A stretch of 44,256 bases of DNA from Oscillospiraceae bacterium (GCA_902796905.1 CADBQU010000016.1:1-44256); one strand, 5' to 3'; shown: positions 10,206 to 19,915, counted from the stretch's first letter. The notes: a model not told the origin generated them from the letters alone. A program made the numbers and translations.

Positions 10206-10745
10206 TTATCTTGCAAACGGGGCGCCCATAAGCGTTAAAAGCTCGCGAGCTTCCTCGTCGGTTTTAGCGGTAGTAACAAACATTATGTCCATACCTCTAA
10301 CTTTATCTATTTTATCGTACTCAATTTCAGGGAATATTAACTGTTCTTTAATGCCCATGGAATAATTTCCACGTCCGTCAAAAGAATTCGGATTTATTCC
10401 TCTGAAGTCTCTAACTCTCGGAAGTGCAGCAGAAAAGAATCTGTCAATAAATTCATACATCTTTTCACCTCTTAAGGTTACTTTGCAACCTATAGGCATT
10501 CCTTCACGAAGTTTAAAGTTTGCAACGGATTTTCTTGCTTTGCAAACTACGGCTTTTTGACCGGTAATAAGAGCTAAGTCGTTCATAACCGAATCAATTA
10601 CCTTGCTGTTGTCTTTTGCTTCGCTGCAAGCAACGTTAATAACTACCTTATCGAGCTTGGGAATCTGCATGACGCTTTTATACTCAAACTTTTTCATTAA
10701 GGCAGGTGCTACGGTTGATACGTAGGTATCCTTTAATCTAGCCAT
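10206..10745 (-). CDS. rplE: 50S ribosomal protein L5
   Basis: Binds 5S rRNA in the central protuberance; 179 residues. Signatures: [17 protein letters not shown] at the N-terminus, [20 protein letters not shown] and [20 protein letters not shown] in the middle, and [20 protein letters not shown] at the end. Confidence 0.98.
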   Translation of the reverse strand: MARLKDTYVSTVAPALMKKFEYKSVMQIPKLDKVVINVACSEAKDNSKVIDSVMNDLALITGQKAVVCKARKSVANFKLREGMPIGCKVTLRGEKMYEFIDRFFSAALPRVRDFRGINPNSFDGRGNYSMGIKEQLIFPEIEYDKIDKVRGMDIMFVTTAKTDEEARELLTLMGAPFAR

Positions 10746-10763
10746 GTGATATTCCTCCTAACT

Positions 10764-11087
10764 CTAAAAAGTTTCATTACATTTTTTGCATACACGGTCT
10801 TTTTTACCGTCAGCATAAATTTTGTGTGCAACACGGGTCGGTTTATTGCATTTAGGGCAAACAAGCTGAACTTTGCTGGCATATATAGCACTTTCGGTAG
10901 TAATAATTCCCGAAGGATCACCGGCTTTGCGGGGCTTAACATGCTTTTTAACTTCGTTTAAACCTTCAACAATAACTTTGCCCTCTTTAGGACTTACCTG
11001 CAATACTTTGCCCTGTTTTCCGCGATATTTTTTATCGCCGGTTAATAAAACAACTGTATCGCCGGTTTTAATGTTCATTTTTTTCAT
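10764..11087 (-). CDS. rplX: 50S ribosomal protein L24 (zinc-type)
   Basis: Assembly-initiating large-subunit protein of 107 residues. The KOW motif lies at the N-terminus ([19 protein letters not shown]). The C-terminal half carries two Cys pairs (CPKC and CKKC) expected to bind zinc. Ends 18 nt before rplE. Confidence 0.97.
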   Translation of the reverse strand: MKKMNIKTGDTVVLLTGDKKYRGKQGKVLQVSPKEGKVIVEGLNEVKKHVKPRKAGDPSGIITTESAIYASKVQLVCPKCNKPTRVAHKIYADGKKDRVCKKCNETF

Positions 11088-11103
11088 CTGTTTTTCCTCC
11101 CAG

Positions 11104-11472
11104 TTACAGTACTTCGGGAGCCAAAGAAAGAATTTTCATATATTCTTTCTCACGAAGCTCACGGGCAACCGGTCCAAAGATACGTGTACCTCTGGGGTTT
11201 TTATCGTCTCTGATAATAACGGCTGCGTTTTCATCAAAACGAATGTAAGTACCGTCGCTGCGGCGTAAACCTTTTGCAGTTCTTACTACAACGGCCTTAA
11301 CTACGTCGCCTTTTTTAACTGTTCCACCGGGAGCAGCTTTTTTAACTGATGCTACTATAACATCACCAATATTTGCGTACCTTCTGCCGGAACCGCCTAA
11401 AACACGGATACACATAAGTTCTTTTGCACCGGTGTTATCGGCTACCTTAAGGTATGTCTGTTGTTGTACCAC
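11104..11472 (-). CDS. rplN: 50S ribosomal protein L14
   Basis: A 122-residue protein at the subunit interface. It starts [20 protein letters not shown] and contains [14 protein letters not shown] and [18 protein letters not shown], all highly conserved. No unusual features. Confidence 0.98.
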   Translation of the reverse strand: MVQQQTYLKVADNTGAKELMCIRVLGGSGRRYANIGDVIVASVKKAAPGGTVKKGDVVKAVVVRTAKGLRRSDGTYIRFDENAAVIIRDDKNPRGTRIFGPVARELREKEYMKILSLAPEVL

Positions 11473-11486
11473 AGTTATTCTCCTCC

Positions 11487-11744
11487 CTATTTAGCTTTTT
11501 CTATAATTTCAACTAAGCGCCATCTTTTATCTTTGGAAAGGGGCTTGGTTTCCATTACGAGAACTCTGTCGCCTACAGAACACTCATTCTTTTCATCATG
11601 AGCTTTAAGCTTAACAGTGTTTTTAATAATCTTATTGTAAAGTGGGTGTTTAACGTTGTCTTCAATTGCAACTACTACGGTTTTGTCCATTTTGTTGCTT
11701 ACAACCTTGCCTACTCTTGTTTTTCTAAGGTTTCTCTCGCTCAT
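11487..11744 (-). CDS. rpsQ: 30S ribosomal protein S17
   Basis: Early-binding 16S rRNA protein of 85 residues. Start ATG 11744 ([20 protein letters not shown]) is chosen over the upstream frame to 11783, because it matches the family N-terminus and has AAAGGA upstream. OB-fold motifs [11 protein letters not shown] and [19 protein letters not shown] are present. Confidence 0.97.
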   Translation of the reverse strand: MSERNLRKTRVGKVVSNKMDKTVVVAIEDNVKHPLYNKIIKNTVKLKAHDEKNECSVGDRVLVMETKPLSKDKRWRLVEIIEKAK

Positions 11745-11760
11745 AGTCAACCGTCCTTTC

Positions 11761-11967
11761 TTAAGACTTTGCGCTGTCTTCAAGTTCGCGTTCGCGTAAA
11801 ACGGTTTTTACTCTTGCGATATCTTTTTTAACAGCGTTTAAGCGCATGGGGTTTTCGAGCTGATTAACGGCGTGGCGGAAACGGAGCTTAAAAAGGTCTT
11901 CCGTAAGGTCCTTTAACGTTTCATTAAGTTCAGCTACGCTTTTTTCTCTGATTTCCTTAACGTTCAT
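11761..11967 (-). CDS. rpmC: 50S ribosomal protein L29
   Basis: A 68-residue two-helix protein at the peptide exit tunnel. Motifs [20 protein letters not shown] and the [15 protein letters not shown] segment are typical. Its ATG shares one base with the rplP stop (TAATG), so the two genes are translationally coupled. Confidence 0.97.
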   Translation of the reverse strand: MNVKEIREKSVAELNETLKDLTEDLFKLRFRHAVNQLENPMRLNAVKKDIARVKTVLRERELEDSAKS

Positions 11968-12392
11968 TATTGCTCACCACCCATTTCCTGCTTTTTAATA
12001 AATTTACATTTAATCGGTAATTTGTTAGCTGCCAAACGCATAGCTTCTCTTGCTAATTCTTCGTCAACTCCACCGATTTCAAACATTACTCTTCCGGGTT
12101 TAACTACTGCTACCCAATATTCCGGAGAACCTTTACCGGAACCCATTCTGGTTTCTGCGGGTTTTTCGGTAATCGGCTTGTCAGGGAATATTTTAATCCA
12201 AACCTGACCGCCACGTTTAATGTAACGTGTCATAGCAATACGGGCGGCTTCTATTTGGTTGGATGTTATCCAAGCCGGTTCCAAAGCCTGTAAACCGTAT
12301 TCGCCGTAGTTAACCTCGGTTCCTCTTGTGGCAGCACCGGTAAGTCTGCCACGGTGTACTCTGCGGTACTTAACTCTTTTGGGCATTAACAT
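11967..12392 (-). CDS. rplP: 50S ribosomal protein L16
   Basis: Large-subunit protein of 141 residues that organises the A-site tRNA region. I take ATG 12392 ([16 protein letters not shown]), which overlaps the rpsC stop by one base (TAATG); the upstream frame lies inside rpsC. Diagnostic: [20 protein letters not shown] and the [19 protein letters not shown] loop. Confidence 0.98.
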   Translation of the reverse strand: MLMPKRVKYRRVHRGRLTGAATRGTEVNYGEYGLQALEPAWITSNQIEAARIAMTRYIKRGGQVWIKIFPDKPITEKPAETRMGSGKGSPEYWVAVVKPGRVMFEIGGVDEELAREAMRLAANKLPIKCKFIKKQEMGGEQ

Positions 12393-13057
12393 TAGCGGTT
12401 GCCTCCTTCCTTTTGAGGCCTGCGAGCGTCGTGAAGAACTTCGCCCGTATAAATCCAAACTTTAACACCGATTTTACCGTATGTTGTGTTGGCTTCTGCA
12501 AAACCGTAATCAATGTCGGCACGAATCGTCTGCAACGGAATAGTACCTTCATGATAATGTTCGCTTCTTGCTATTTCAGCTCCGCCTAATCTGCCGGAAA
12601 CCTGTGTTTTAATACCTTTAGCACCCAATCTCATTGTTCTTCCCATGGCAAGCTTCATAGCTCTGCGGAAAGAAACTCTCTTTTCAAGCTGTGCTGCAAT
12701 ATTTTCTGCTACCAAAGTAGCGTTTAAATCGGGATTTTTAACCTCTACTATATTGATGTGTACGGGTTTGCCTATAAGTTTTTGGCAATTTGCACGCAAC
12801 TTTTCAATTTCCGAACCGTTACGTCCTATAACAATACCCGGTTTTGCGCAATGAATATGAATTCTTACTTTTTTAGCGTCGCGCTCAATTTCAATTTTTG
12901 CTACGGCTGCGCTGTAAAGTGTTTTCTTTAAATACTTACGGAGATTATAGTCCTCAACCAAAGTATCGCCGAAATCACTTTTGCCGGCAAACCAGCGTGA
13001 ATTCCAGTTACGGATAACGCCTACACGCATTCCGTTAGGATGTACTTTCTGGCCCAT
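12392..13057 (-). CDS. rpsC: 30S ribosomal protein S3
   Basis: Protein of 221 residues at the mRNA entry tunnel, with helicase-related function. N-terminus [20 protein letters not shown], a KH domain ([15 protein letters not shown], the GxxG loop), and the C-terminal domain with [20 protein letters not shown]. Overlaps rplP by one base. Confidence 0.98.
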   Translation of the reverse strand: MGQKVHPNGMRVGVIRNWNSRWFAGKSDFGDTLVEDYNLRKYLKKTLYSAAVAKIEIERDAKKVRIHIHCAKPGIVIGRNGSEIEKLRANCQKLIGKPVHINIVEVKNPDLNATLVAENIAAQLEKRVSFRRAMKLAMGRTMRLGAKGIKTQVSGRLGGAEIARSEHYHEGTIPLQTIRADIDYGFAEANTTYGKIGVKVWIYTGEVLHDARRPQKEGGNR

Positions 13058-13074
13058 TAACTTTAACCTCCTTC

Positions 13075-13413
13075 TTAGTCTTCAAGTTCCCTAAGAACTA
13101 GGGTAACATGAGATGTTCTTTTTAATATACGGTGTGCTCTGCCGTGGTCTTTTGCCCTTATTCTTTTAAGTGTGGGTCCCGGACCTACATAGCATTCCGC
13201 AACATACAATTTGGAAACGTCCATCTGATGATTGTTTTCAGCATTGGACATAGCCGATTTTAAAAGCTTTTCTAAATATTCACAGGCGGCCTTAGGTGTA
13301 AACCTTAGGATAGCCATGGCTTTGTCGGCTTTCTGTCCGCGGATCAAATCCAAAACAATTTTAACCTTTCTGGGTGAAATACGCGCGTATTTCAAGGTTG
13401 CCCTTGCTTCCAT
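13075..13413 (-). CDS. rplV: 50S ribosomal protein L22
   Basis: Protein of 112 residues whose loop lines the exit tunnel. ATG 13413 ([17 protein letters not shown]) is chosen because AAAGGAG lies about 8 nt upstream and it matches the family start. The macrolide-associated hairpin and the C-terminal [16 protein letters not shown] motif are intact. Confidence 0.97.
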   Translation of the reverse strand: MEARATLKYARISPRKVKIVLDLIRGQKADKAMAILRFTPKAACEYLEKLLKSAMSNAENNHQMDVSKLYVAECYVGPGPTLKRIRAKDHGRAHRILKRTSHVTLVLRELED

Positions 13414-13435
13414 AGTTAATTCTCCTTTCGCCGCT

Positions 13436-13708
13436 TTACTTAGTAGTTTTTGCACCGGCATGACCTCTGTAGGTTCTTGTGGGTGCGAATTCGCCTAATT
13501 TGTGGCCAACCATATCCTCTGTTACGTATACGGGAACGTGTTTGCGTCCATCGTGTACTGCAAAGGTGTGTCCGACGAAATCGGGGAATATTGTTGAAGA
13601 ACGGCTCCATGTTTTTAAAACTTTCTTTTCGCCGTTTTTGTTCATTTCCTCAACCCTTTTAAGCAAAACAGGTTGCACATAAGGGCCTTTTTTAATGCTT
13701 CTTCCCAT
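13436..13708 (-). CDS. rpsS: 30S ribosomal protein S19
   Basis: Small-subunit head protein of 90 residues. [40 protein letters not shown] and [16 protein letters not shown] are diagnostic. Located between rplB and rplV, 22 nt from each. Confidence 0.98.
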   Translation of the reverse strand: MGRSIKKGPYVQPVLLKRVEEMNKNGEKKVLKTWSRSSTIFPDFVGHTFAVHDGRKHVPVYVTEDMVGHKLGEFAPTRTYRGHAGAKTTK

Positions 13709-13730
13709 AATTCAATCTCCTTTCGTCCGA

Positions 13731-14561
13731 CTATTTCTTGCGACGGCTTACGATAAACTTGTTCGAAGCCTTCTTTTTATTACGTGTCTTATATCCCAAA
13801 GCAGGTTTGCCCCAAGGGGTAACAGGTCCGGGACGTCCAACCGGCGATTTGCCTTCGCCACCGCCGTGCGGGTGGTCGTTCGGGTTCATAACAGAACCGC
13901 GTACTGTCGGTCTCCAACCCATATGGCGTTTACGTCCGGCTTTACCTAAATGAACATTTTCATGCTCTAAGTTACTAACCTGACCTACTGTTGCCATACA
14001 GTTTTCCGGAACGTTTCTAAGTTCGCCCGAAGGTAATCTTAAAAGCGCCATTCCGTTTTCTTTAGCCATTAACTGAGCCTGGTTACCGGCGGAACGCGCC
14101 AACTGTGCGCCTTTTCCGGGGTAAAGCTCTACGTTATGAATAAATGTACCAACAGGAATATTTACCAAAGGTAATGCGTTGCCTATTTTAATATCGGCAT
14201 CCGGTCCGCTTTCAACCTTGTCGCCGACTTTCAATCCGTAAGGAGCAATTATATAGCTCTTTTGTCCGTCTTCATAAGCTATTAAAGCTATAAATGCCGA
14301 ACGGTTCGGATCGTATTCAAGCGTTTTAACTTCGGCTACATCGCCAAAGCGTGCACGCTTAAAATCTATAATTCTGTATTTTGTACGGTTTCCGCCGCCT
14401 CTGTGGCGAACTGTAATTCTACCGTAGCTGTTTCTGCCTGCATTCTTTTTAACAGGCGCCAACAAACTCTTTTCGGGAGCAACTTTAGAAAGTTCGGAAT
14501 AATCCAAAACCGTCATATTTCTGTGTCCCGGAGTAGTAGGCTTATAATGTTTTATTGCCAT
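13731..14561 (-). CDS. rplB: 50S ribosomal protein L2
   Basis: Peptidyl-transferase-associated protein of 276 residues. Conserved signatures: [20 protein letters not shown] at the start, [20 protein letters not shown], and the C-terminal GVGRPTV-type region, here [20 protein letters not shown], with the catalytically implicated His. The 78-nt gap to rplW is one of the longer ones in the operon and holds only a small GGGG/CCCC hairpin and an isolated TATAAT (14622-14627). Confidence 0.98.
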   Translation of the reverse strand: MAIKHYKPTTPGHRNMTVLDYSELSKVAPEKSLLAPVKKNAGRNSYGRITVRHRGGGNRTKYRIIDFKRARFGDVAEVKTLEYDPNRSAFIALIAYEDGQKSYIIAPYGLKVGDKVESGPDADIKIGNALPLVNIPVGTFIHNVELYPGKGAQLARSAGNQAQLMAKENGMALLRLPSGELRNVPENCMATVGQVSNLEHENVHLGKAGRKRHMGWRPTVRGSVMNPNDHPHGGGEGKSPVGRPGPVTPWGKPALGYKTRNKKKASNKFIVSRRKK

Positions 14562-14639
14562 TTATTTCACACTCCTATTAGGCTTAGCGGGGTTTCCCCC
14601 ATACATTGCCGCAAGATAAAGATTATATCGTTTCTTGCT

Positions 14640-14933
14640 TTACATCAAACCATCAAAAAATTCAATGGTTTTAGATTTTTCCGTAAGTGTAACGATTGCT
14701 TTTTTCCAAGCGGGAGTAGTTCCTACATAACGTCCCATTCTCTTTTCGGTTCCACGTACGTTAATGGTGTTTACTTTAGCTACCTTTACGCCGAATAACT
14801 TTTCAACTGCGTTTGCAATTTCAACTTTGTTGCTGTCTTTTGCTACTTTAAAAGTATATTTTTTGTCTTTTGCAACAGACATTGATTTTTCGGTAATAAT
14901 CGGAGCCAATACAATGCTTTCAGCTGCTTTCAT
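14640..14933 (-). CDS. rplW: 50S ribosomal protein L23
   Basis: Exit-tunnel protein of 97 residues that docks trigger factor and SRP. Motifs VLAPIITEKSMSVAKDKKYT and VRGTEKRMGRYVGTTPAWKK are typical. Its ATG overlaps the rplD stop by one base. Confidence 0.97.
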   Translation of the reverse strand: MKAAESIVLAPIITEKSMSVAKDKKYTFKVAKDSNKVEIANAVEKLFGVKVAKVNTINVRGTEKRMGRYVGTTPAWKKAIVTLTEKSKTIEFFDGLM

Positions 14934-15556
14934 TATGCATATACCTCCTGTAACATCTTAACGGCGTCTTTAACAATTACCAACTTGTCGGCATTAATAA
15001 TGTCATAAGTGTTAATTGTGTTGATTTGCGCGGTTTTTACGCCTGCAAGATTAGCTGCGCTCTTAATAGCAAATTTATCAACACTGCTTAAAACTATAAG
15101 AGTTTTGCCTGTAGCGCCGATAGCGTTTAAGCAATCCGCAACGGTTTTGGTTTTAAAACCTTCAACCTTAAGCTCTTCCAAAACAATAATGTCTTTGTTC
15201 ATTGCTTTGTCGGATAAAGCAGATTTAAGAGCAAGTCTTTTAACCTTTTTGTTTAACGTGTAAGAATAATCTCTGGGCTTAGGTCCTAAAGCTACGCCGC
15301 CGTGTCTCCATTGCGGTGCACGGATAGAACCTTGTCTTGCGTGGCCTGTGCCCTTTTGTCTCCAGGGCTTTCTGCCGCCGCCGGCAACTTCCGTACGGGT
15401 AAGGGTACTTTGTGTGCCTTGACGCTGATTTGCCAAGTAATTAACAACTGCCATGTGCATTACAACGGCATTTGGCTCAATACCGAAAAGAGCGTCCTTT
15501 AATGTAATTGTTCCGACTTTCTCGCCGGCCATATTTAATACGTTTGCTTTTGGCAT
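14933..15556 (-). CDS. rplD: 50S ribosomal protein L4
   Basis: Protein of 207 residues. The tunnel-lining loop is present ([20 protein letters not shown]), as are [20 protein letters not shown] and the globular C-terminal domain. In Proteobacteria L4 represses its own operon through the S10 leader; whether the leader found here responds to L4 is unknown. Confidence 0.98.
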   Translation of the reverse strand: MPKANVLNMAGEKVGTITLKDALFGIEPNAVVMHMAVVNYLANQRQGTQSTLTRTEVAGGGRKPWRQKGTGHARQGSIRAPQWRHGGVALGPKPRDYSYTLNKKVKRLALKSALSDKAMNKDIIVLEELKVEGFKTKTVADCLNAIGATGKTLIVLSSVDKFAIKSAANLAGVKTAQINTINTYDIINADKLVIVKDAVKMLQEVYA

Positions 15557-15573
15557 TTAAAACACTCCTTCCC

Positions 15574-16206
15574 TTATGCTTTTACGCTGTCTTTTAAAAC
15601 AACGATTCCGCCTTTAGGTCCGGGAACCGCACCTTTAACAGCGATAATATTATTTTCTGCGTCTACCTTAACAACACTTAAATTCTGAACCGTTACTCTT
15701 TCAAAACCTAAGTGGCCTGCCATTTTCTTGCCCTTGGCAACTCTCGAAGGTGTACTTGATGCACCCAAGGAACCGCCATGACGTGCTACAGGTCCGGTAC
15801 CGTGCGACATTTTAAGTCTGGAGAAGTTCCATCTCTTAATAACGCCTGCATAGCCTTTACCTTTGCTCTTTCCGGTTACGTCAATGCTGTCGCCTTCGGC
15901 AAATGTGTCGGCTTTAATAATATCGCCCACGTTTAAAGCCGAAATATCGCTTAAACGGAATTCACGCAAAACCTTTTTGGGAGCTACGTCGCCTTTTTGA
16001 AAATGACCTTTCATCGGTTTGTTTACTTTTGAAGCCTTAAGGTCGATAAAACCTACCTGTACCGCTTCGTAACCGTCGTTCTCTGTAGTTTTCTTTTGGG
16101 TAACTACGCACGGTCCTGCTTCAATAACAGTTACCGGAACGACATTGCCGTTTGCGTCAAAAAGCTGTGTCATACCAAGCTTTTTGCCAATAATACCTTT
16201 TTGCAT
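15574..16206 (-). CDS. rplC: 50S ribosomal protein L3
   Basis: Assembly initiator of 210 residues. [20 protein letters not shown] at the start and the central extension [20 protein letters not shown] that reaches toward the peptidyl-transferase centre are diagnostic. The 82-nt gap to rpsJ contains no clear promoter. Confidence 0.98.
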   Translation of the reverse strand: MQKGIIGKKLGMTQLFDANGNVVPVTVIEAGPCVVTQKKTTENDGYEAVQVGFIDLKASKVNKPMKGHFQKGDVAPKKVLREFRLSDISALNVGDIIKADTFAEGDSIDVTGKSKGKGYAGVIKRWNFSRLKMSHGTGPVARHGGSLGASSTPSRVAKGKKMAGHLGFERVTVQNLSVVKVDAENNIIAVKGAVPGPKGGIVVLKDSVKA

Positions 16207-16288
16207 TTATATTTCCTCCTATTTGGTTATTGGTTGGTTTCCCAACTTGACCGGTCGAACGAAAAACTTAAATAAACCTTTGAGTAAC

Positions 16289-16600
16289 TTAAAGTTTAAT
16301 TTCAAGTTCAACGCCGGCAGGAAGCTCAAGACCCGTTAACGCCTCAACAGTTTTGTTGGAAGGACGTAATACGTCTATCAGCCTTTTGTGAGTTCTGGTT
16401 TCAAACTGTTCGCGGGAATCTTTGTATTTGTGAACCGCTCTTAAGATTGTAACCACTTCTTTTTGGGTTGGTAACGGTACCGGGCCCGATACTCTGGCGC
16501 CTGTACGTTTTGCGGTTTCAACTATCTTTTCCGCTGCCTGGTCTACCAACTCATGGTCGTATCCTTTAATACGAATTCTGATTTTCTCTTTAATTGCCAT
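16289..16600 (-). CDS. rpsJ: 30S ribosomal protein S10
   Basis: First gene of the operon; 103 residues; also a partner of NusB/NusG in antitermination. Signatures: [39 protein letters not shown] and [18 protein letters not shown] lies about 12 nt before ATG 16600. No tufA, fusA or rpsL follows upstream in this window, so the S10 operon is separated from the str operon here. Confidence 0.98.
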   Translation of the reverse strand: MAIKEKIRIRIKGYDHELVDQAAEKIVETAKRTGARVSGPVPLPTQKEVVTILRAVHKYKDSREQFETRTHKRLIDVLRPSNKTVEALTGLELPAGVELEIKL

Positions 16601-16845
16601 TTTTTTGTTCGCCTCCTAAGTTGTTTGGCGGTTTTTTGAAATACACGGAGCCGGGTGTTTCATACGGCCTACATTATAAAACCGGACTGCCTTAAAACGA
16701 CAAATCCGGGAGGGCCGCAAAATGCCCATTACTCTTGCAAATCAAATTCTTCGCCCGGTTTATAAATCGGACATACTCCGCGGAAATTCCCCTGTAAAAA
16801 CAGGCCACCTCCCGCATCAACGCATATCAAGCGCTTTAACACGCC
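16601..16845 (-). ncRNA. Structured 5' leader of the S10 operon (candidate autoregulatory RNA)
   Basis: About 245 nt lie between the predicted start site and rpsJ. On the RNA strand a long-range helix pairs GGGAG and GGCC (16803-16813) with GGCC and CTCCC (16708-16716), closing a domain of about 100 nt. A CCTGT/ACAGG hairpin (16791-16804) competes with its base. The leader is GC-richer than the surrounding intergenic DNA. This fits a ribosomal-protein autoregulatory leader, but the ligand and family cannot be told from sequence alone. I see no long open frame on the minus strand. Confidence 0.55.
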
Positions 16846-16850
16846 CTTAT

Positions 16851-16879
16851 ACTATACCACAAGCAAAACCAAAAAGCAA
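16851..16879 (-). promoter_or_regulatory. Promoter of the S10-spc-alpha operon
   Basis: Minus-strand TTGCTT (16874-16879) and TATAGT (16851-16856) with a 17-nt spacer. It is the only good sigma-A match upstream of rpsJ. Transcription would start near 16845. Confidence 0.7.
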
Positions 16880-16984
16880 GCATTTTTTTAAATTTTTATT
16901 TATTTTTTTATTGCGGCAGCCGCAAACCTTTTTACACATATAAATATTATTTTTATGTGTAATTTTTGTTTGCAACCAAACCTA

Positions 16985-17026
16985 TAAAAACCAAACCGAC
17001 CGAGTATTAAAAATACTCAGTCGGTT
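16985..17026 (-). terminator. Terminator after the Ser-rich membrane protein gene
   Basis: Long inverted repeat AACCGAC-GAGTATT / AATACTC-GTCGGTT with one internal mismatch and a 3-nt loop. On the minus strand it is followed by a T-rich run, so it ends the proS transcript before the S10 promoter. The remaining 16880-16984 is AT-rich with no gene. Confidence 0.8.
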
Positions 17027-17049
17027 AGTATAACAGGACTCAAAAAGCA

Positions 17050-17074
17050 GGTTCGGATTATTCTCACTTGCCTA
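17050..17074 (-). repeat. 25-nt dispersed repeat, copy 1
   Basis: The sequence GGTTCGGATTATTCTC(A/G)CTTGCCTA occurs here and at 37676-37700 with one mismatch. Here it starts 7 nt past the stop codon of the Ser-rich protein gene. Next to it, at 17025-17041 on the minus strand, lies a 17-nt segment that matches the tRNA-like 3' end at 37714-37730 at 15 positions; the two differences are transitions. Confidence 0.7.
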
Positions 17075-17081
17075 CGGTTAT

Positions 17082-17711
17082 CTATCTTCTTTTTCTTGTG
17101 TGTCTTCCGCCGCTTTTTTTATGGCTGCTTATATCTATTTCTCCGGTTTCGAATTTATTTGTATTTGATTTTTGTTTGTTTCCTTTGGCTTTTTTACCTT
17201 CGCCCGTTAAAAACGATTTACGGTTAACTTTAACCAAAACAACTATACAAACTATTATTAAAGCAATGGGAATAAATATAAGTATTTTTAACAATTTGCT
17301 TAAATTGAATATTTTCTTTCCGGTTTCCGCTTTACTGCTTGCAGCCGTACTCGAAACATCGCTTACATCTACTTTTCCCTGTGCGTTACCCCACTGGTCT
17401 ACACTTTGGGTTTTATCGGTAGCGTTTGATTTTTTAGAAGCGACGGTATATGTATTGCTCTTTTGGCTTTGTACGCTTACTACCCCTACGCTTCCTTTTT
17501 TGGATGATGTGCTTTTTTCTATGCTGGCAACCGAAACCGTACTGCCGGTGCCTATGCTTTCTACCGAAACGGTGGAAGATATGCTCGAAGCCCCTTCGGA
17601 TCTGCTGCCCGAAACATCTTCTCCTTCACTGCTTGTATTAGCTACGGCAGAAAAAGTAATAACACCTATAAGCGCTATTATAACAGCAACTAAAGCTAAT
17701 GTTTTTTTCAT
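17082..17711 (-). CDS. Ser-rich single-pass membrane protein with signal peptide, function unknown
   Basis: A 209-residue protein I do not recognise. Residues 1-24 look like a signal peptide (MKKTLALVAVIIALIGVI...AVA). Residues 25-130 form a Ser/Thr/Val/Gly-rich, low-complexity extracellular stretch with few aromatics. A hydrophobic helix follows (LLKILIFIPIALIIVCIVVLV, about 144-163), then a basic cytoplasmic tail ending RHTRKRR. The layout (signal, spacer, TM, basic tail) is that of a type I membrane protein. It starts 21 nt after proS with a GTGGGG site, so it is probably co-transcribed with proS, with no obvious functional link. It is followed by a terminator. Confidence 0.75.
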   Translation of the reverse strand: MKKTLALVAVIIALIGVITFSAVANTSSEGEDVSGSRSEGASSISSTVSVESIGTGSTVSVASIEKSTSSKKGSVGVVSVQSQKSNTYTVASKKSNATDKTQSVDQWGNAQGKVDVSDVSSTAASSKAETGKKIFNLSKLLKILIFIPIALIIVCIVVLVKVNRKSFLTGEGKKAKGNKQKSNTNKFETGEIDISSHKKSGGRHTRKRR

Positions 17712-17732
17712 TTTTTATCCCCACTTTTATTT

Positions 17733-19175
17733 TTAATATGCTTTTCCGAAATAAAGCATTTTATCGGCTTTCTTTCCGCAAACCACACAAGTGTCTTCTA
17801 TATGTTCCTGCTCAAAAGGAATACATCTTGAAGTAACTCCCGCATATTCCTTTAATTTATCTTCGCATTCTCTGCAACCGCACCACATAGCCTTTATAAA
17901 TCCGGATTTGTTATCGGCTATATTTTTAAACTCTTCCAAATTATGTGCCGTATAGGTCATATTGTCTCTTCTTAATTTGGCTCTGTTAAATAAATTATCG
18001 CGAATATCCTGTAAAAGTTCCAATACCTTATTTTCAACTTCATCTAATAAAACCGTAATTTTTTCGCCCGTATCGCGCCTTGCTATAACGCAGCTGTTGT
18101 TTTCTATATCTCTCGGTCCTATTTCCAACCTAAGCGGTACGCCTTTCATTTCGTATTCGGCGTATTTCCAGCCGGGGCTGTTTTCGCTTAAATCTATTTT
18201 TGCTCTGCAAATTTTATTTAAACGGTTGTAAATTTCGGTAGCTTTTTCGGTTACGCCTTCTTTGTGCATAGCTACCGGTATAACCATAAGCTGTATGGGC
18301 GCTACCGCCGGCGGCAATACCAAACCGTTATCGTCTCCGTGTGTCATTATAACCGCGCCTATTAATCTGGTAGTAGTTCCCCAAGAAGTTTGATGAGGAT
18401 ACTGAAGCTTATTTTCTTTATTTGCAAACTGTATACCGAAAGCTCTTGCAAAACCGTCTCCGAAATAATGCGAAGTTCCGCTTTGTAAAGCTTTGCCGTC
18501 GTGCATTAAAGCTTCTATTGTATAAGTTTCTTCGGCGCCCGCAAAACGTTCTTTTTCGGTTTTAATTCCCTTTACTACCGGCATTGCCAAATATTTTTCG
18601 CAAAATTCTGCATAAACATTAAGCATTTTTATGGTTTCGGCTTTTGCCTCTTCGGCAGAAGCATGTATTGTATGACCCTCCTGCCATAAAAATTCTCTCG
18701 AACGCAAAAAAGGTCTTGTGGTTTTTTCCCAACGTACTACGCTGCACCACTGGTTGTAAAGCTTAGGCAAATCTCTCCAGGAATGCACTACATTGGCATA
18801 ATGCTCGCAAAAAAGAGTTTCGCTGGTAGGTCTTACGCAAAGTCTTTCTTCAAGCTTTTCGTTTCCGCCGTGAGTAACCCAGGCTACTTCAGGTGCAAAG
18901 CCTTCTACATGGTCTTTTTCTTTTTGAAGTAAACTCTCCGGAATAAACATAGGCATATAAACATTTTCGTGTCCGGTTTCTTTAAACATACCGTCCATTA
19001 TTTTTTGTATGTTTTCCCAAATAGCATATCCGTACGGACGAATTACCATACATCCTTTAACGGTGGTATATCCTACAAGTTCCGCTTTGGTTACAACATC
19101 GGTATACCAACGCGCAAAATCTTCATCCATAGAAGTAATTTCTTTTACTTTTTTATCGTCTTTCACTTTATTCAC
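17733..19175 (-). CDS. proS: Prolyl-tRNA synthetase, short archaeal/eukaryote-like form
   Basis: Charges tRNA-Pro; class II synthetase of 480 residues. It belongs to the type that lacks the YbaK-like editing insertion and has a C-terminal zinc-related domain. Visible are class II motif 1 ([17 protein letters not shown]), motif 2 ([22 protein letters not shown], here [20 protein letters not shown]) and motif 3 (LRLEIGPRD lies in the anticodon domain). C-terminal cysteines are in [10 protein letters not shown] and [12 protein letters not shown]. Two GTG starts are possible: 19175, and 19166 which has GGGTGA about 5 nt upstream and may be the real one. This form is common in Clostridia. Confidence 0.95.
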   Translation of the reverse strand: MNKVKDDKKVKEITSMDEDFARWYTDVVTKAELVGYTTVKGCMVIRPYGYAIWENIQKIMDGMFKETGHENVYMPMFIPESLLQKEKDHVEGFAPEVAWVTHGGNEKLEERLCVRPTSETLFCEHYANVVHSWRDLPKLYNQWCSVVRWEKTTRPFLRSREFLWQEGHTIHASAEEAKAETIKMLNVYAEFCEKYLAMPVVKGIKTEKERFAGAEETYTIEALMHDGKALQSGTSHYFGDGFARAFGIQFANKENKLQYPHQTSWGTTTRLIGAVIMTHGDDNGLVLPPAVAPIQLMVIPVAMHKEGVTEKATEIYNRLNKICRAKIDLSENSPGWKYAEYEMKGVPLRLEIGPRDIENNSCVIARRDTGEKITVLLDEVENKVLELLQDIRDNLFNRAKLRRDNMTYTAHNLEEFKNIADNKSGFIKAMWCGCRECEDKLKEYAGVTSRCIPFEQEHIEDTCVVCGKKADKMLYFGKAY

Positions 19176-19229
19176 CCAAATAAAAGTTATATTTTTAATT
19201 AAACGGTAATTTTAGCTTACCAATTATAC

Positions 19230-19258
19230 ATTATATATAATTTTACAAAATATTGCAA
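19230..19258 (-). promoter_or_regulatory. proS promoter
   Basis: Minus-strand TTGCAA (19253-19258), 17-nt spacer, TATAAT (19230-19235), about 55 nt before the start codon. A good sigma-A match with no visible T-box leader, so tRNA-based control of proS is unlikely here. Confidence 0.65.
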
Positions 19259-19286
19259 GCATAAAACAAAATTTAATATTTTTTAT

Positions 19287-19361
19287 GCGGCGCCGAACGA
19301 AAAAACTTTTTCGTTCGGCAAAGCCTTTGGCTTTGCCGCAAACTGAAGTTTGCGGCGCCGC
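19287..19361. repeat. Four-way-junction repeat R1
   Basis: Outer stem GCGGCGCC (19287-19294) / GGCGCCGC (19354-19361). Three arms fill the inside with no unpaired base between them: GAACGAAAAA hairpin (19295-19316), GGCAAAGCC-TTT-GGCTTTGCC (19317-19337) and GCAAACT-GA-AGTTTGC (19338-19353). Lies between acpP and the proS promoter. Belongs to the GCGCC-stem subgroup with R5. Confidence 0.9.
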
Positions 19362-19422
19362 CCGAAAATCGCAAATAACAATACGGTTTATTTTCGGTCC
19401 TTTGTTTTTGTTTTAAATAAAT

Positions 19423-19448
19423 AATACCGCCCCAAAAAAGGCGGTATT
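19423..19448 (-). terminator. acpP terminator
   Basis: Perfect 9-bp stem AATACCGCC / GGCGGTATT with an 8-nt loop, about 50 nt downstream of the acpP stop. The T-richness after the stem on the minus strand is moderate. Together with R1 and the proS promoter it accounts for the 322-nt gap at 19176-19497. Confidence 0.7.
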
Positions 19449-19497
19449 AAAATACAATAAAAATATATTTTTAAAAGCTTTATTTAAAACCGTTTTA

Positions 19498-19725
19498 CTA
19501 CATATTGCTTTCTATGTAGTTTACCAAATCTCCAACGGTTTTTATGCTTTCTATTGCTTCGTCCGGAATTTCTATGGAAAATTCATCTTCCAACGACATC
19601 AATAAATCCACAACGTCAATACTGTCAGCGCCGAAATCTTCTGCAATATCGGTGTCAAGTGTAATTTCATCTTCATCTTTATCAAACTGTTCGGCCAATA
19701 AAGCCCTGACTTTTTCAAATACCAT
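19498..19725 (-). CDS. acpP: Acyl carrier protein
   Basis: Carries growing acyl chains in fatty-acid synthesis; acidic protein of 75 residues. The phosphopantetheine site is the Ser in EDFGADSIDVVDLLMSLE. Start ATG 19725 (MVFEKVRALLAEQ) has GGAGG about 9 nt upstream; the longer open frame adds an unrelated hydrophobic stretch. It is transcribed alone, not next to fab or plsX genes. Confidence 0.97.
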   Translation of the reverse strand: MVFEKVRALLAEQFDKDEDEITLDTDIAEDFGADSIDVVDLLMSLEDEFSIEIPDEAIESIKTVGDLVNYIESNM

Positions 19726-19777
19726 TAAAATTAACCTCCGGTAAAATTCAATAATAAAATATAATATCAATATAAAA

Positions 19778-19806
19778 ATAATATGTTTATTTTTACGGTT
19801 TGTCAA
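19778..19806 (-). promoter_or_regulatory. acpP promoter
   Basis: Minus-strand consensus TTGACA (19801-19806), 17-nt spacer, TATTAT (19778-19783). One of the strongest sigma-A matches in the window. No FapR-like palindrome was noticed. Confidence 0.75.
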
Positions 19807-19915
19807 CAGTTTTTTGAAATTTTTTTATTTTTTATTTAAAACGGTACCGACAATTATAAAATTATCGAATACCGTTTTATATTTATTTTGTATTAATTTT
19901 GTATTGATTTTTTGT

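Noticed and set aside
14562..14639. Internal promoter in the rplW-rplB gap
   Set aside because: A TATAAT (14622-14627) exists on the minus strand but no acceptable -35 at 16-18 nt beyond TTTGAT; evidence too weak to list.
16722..16943. Plus-strand open frame of 73 codons upstream of rpsJ
   Set aside because: It lies antisense to the S10 leader and promoter, has no ribosome site and no protein-like composition.
17068..17736. 222-codon plus-strand frame opposite the Ser-rich protein
   Set aside because: The minus frame has a start, RBS, signal peptide and terminator; the plus frame is a low-complexity shadow rich in Leu and Phe.
19176..19286. T-box leader upstream of proS
   Set aside because: Only about 55 nt separate the promoter from the start codon and no T-box sequence is present.
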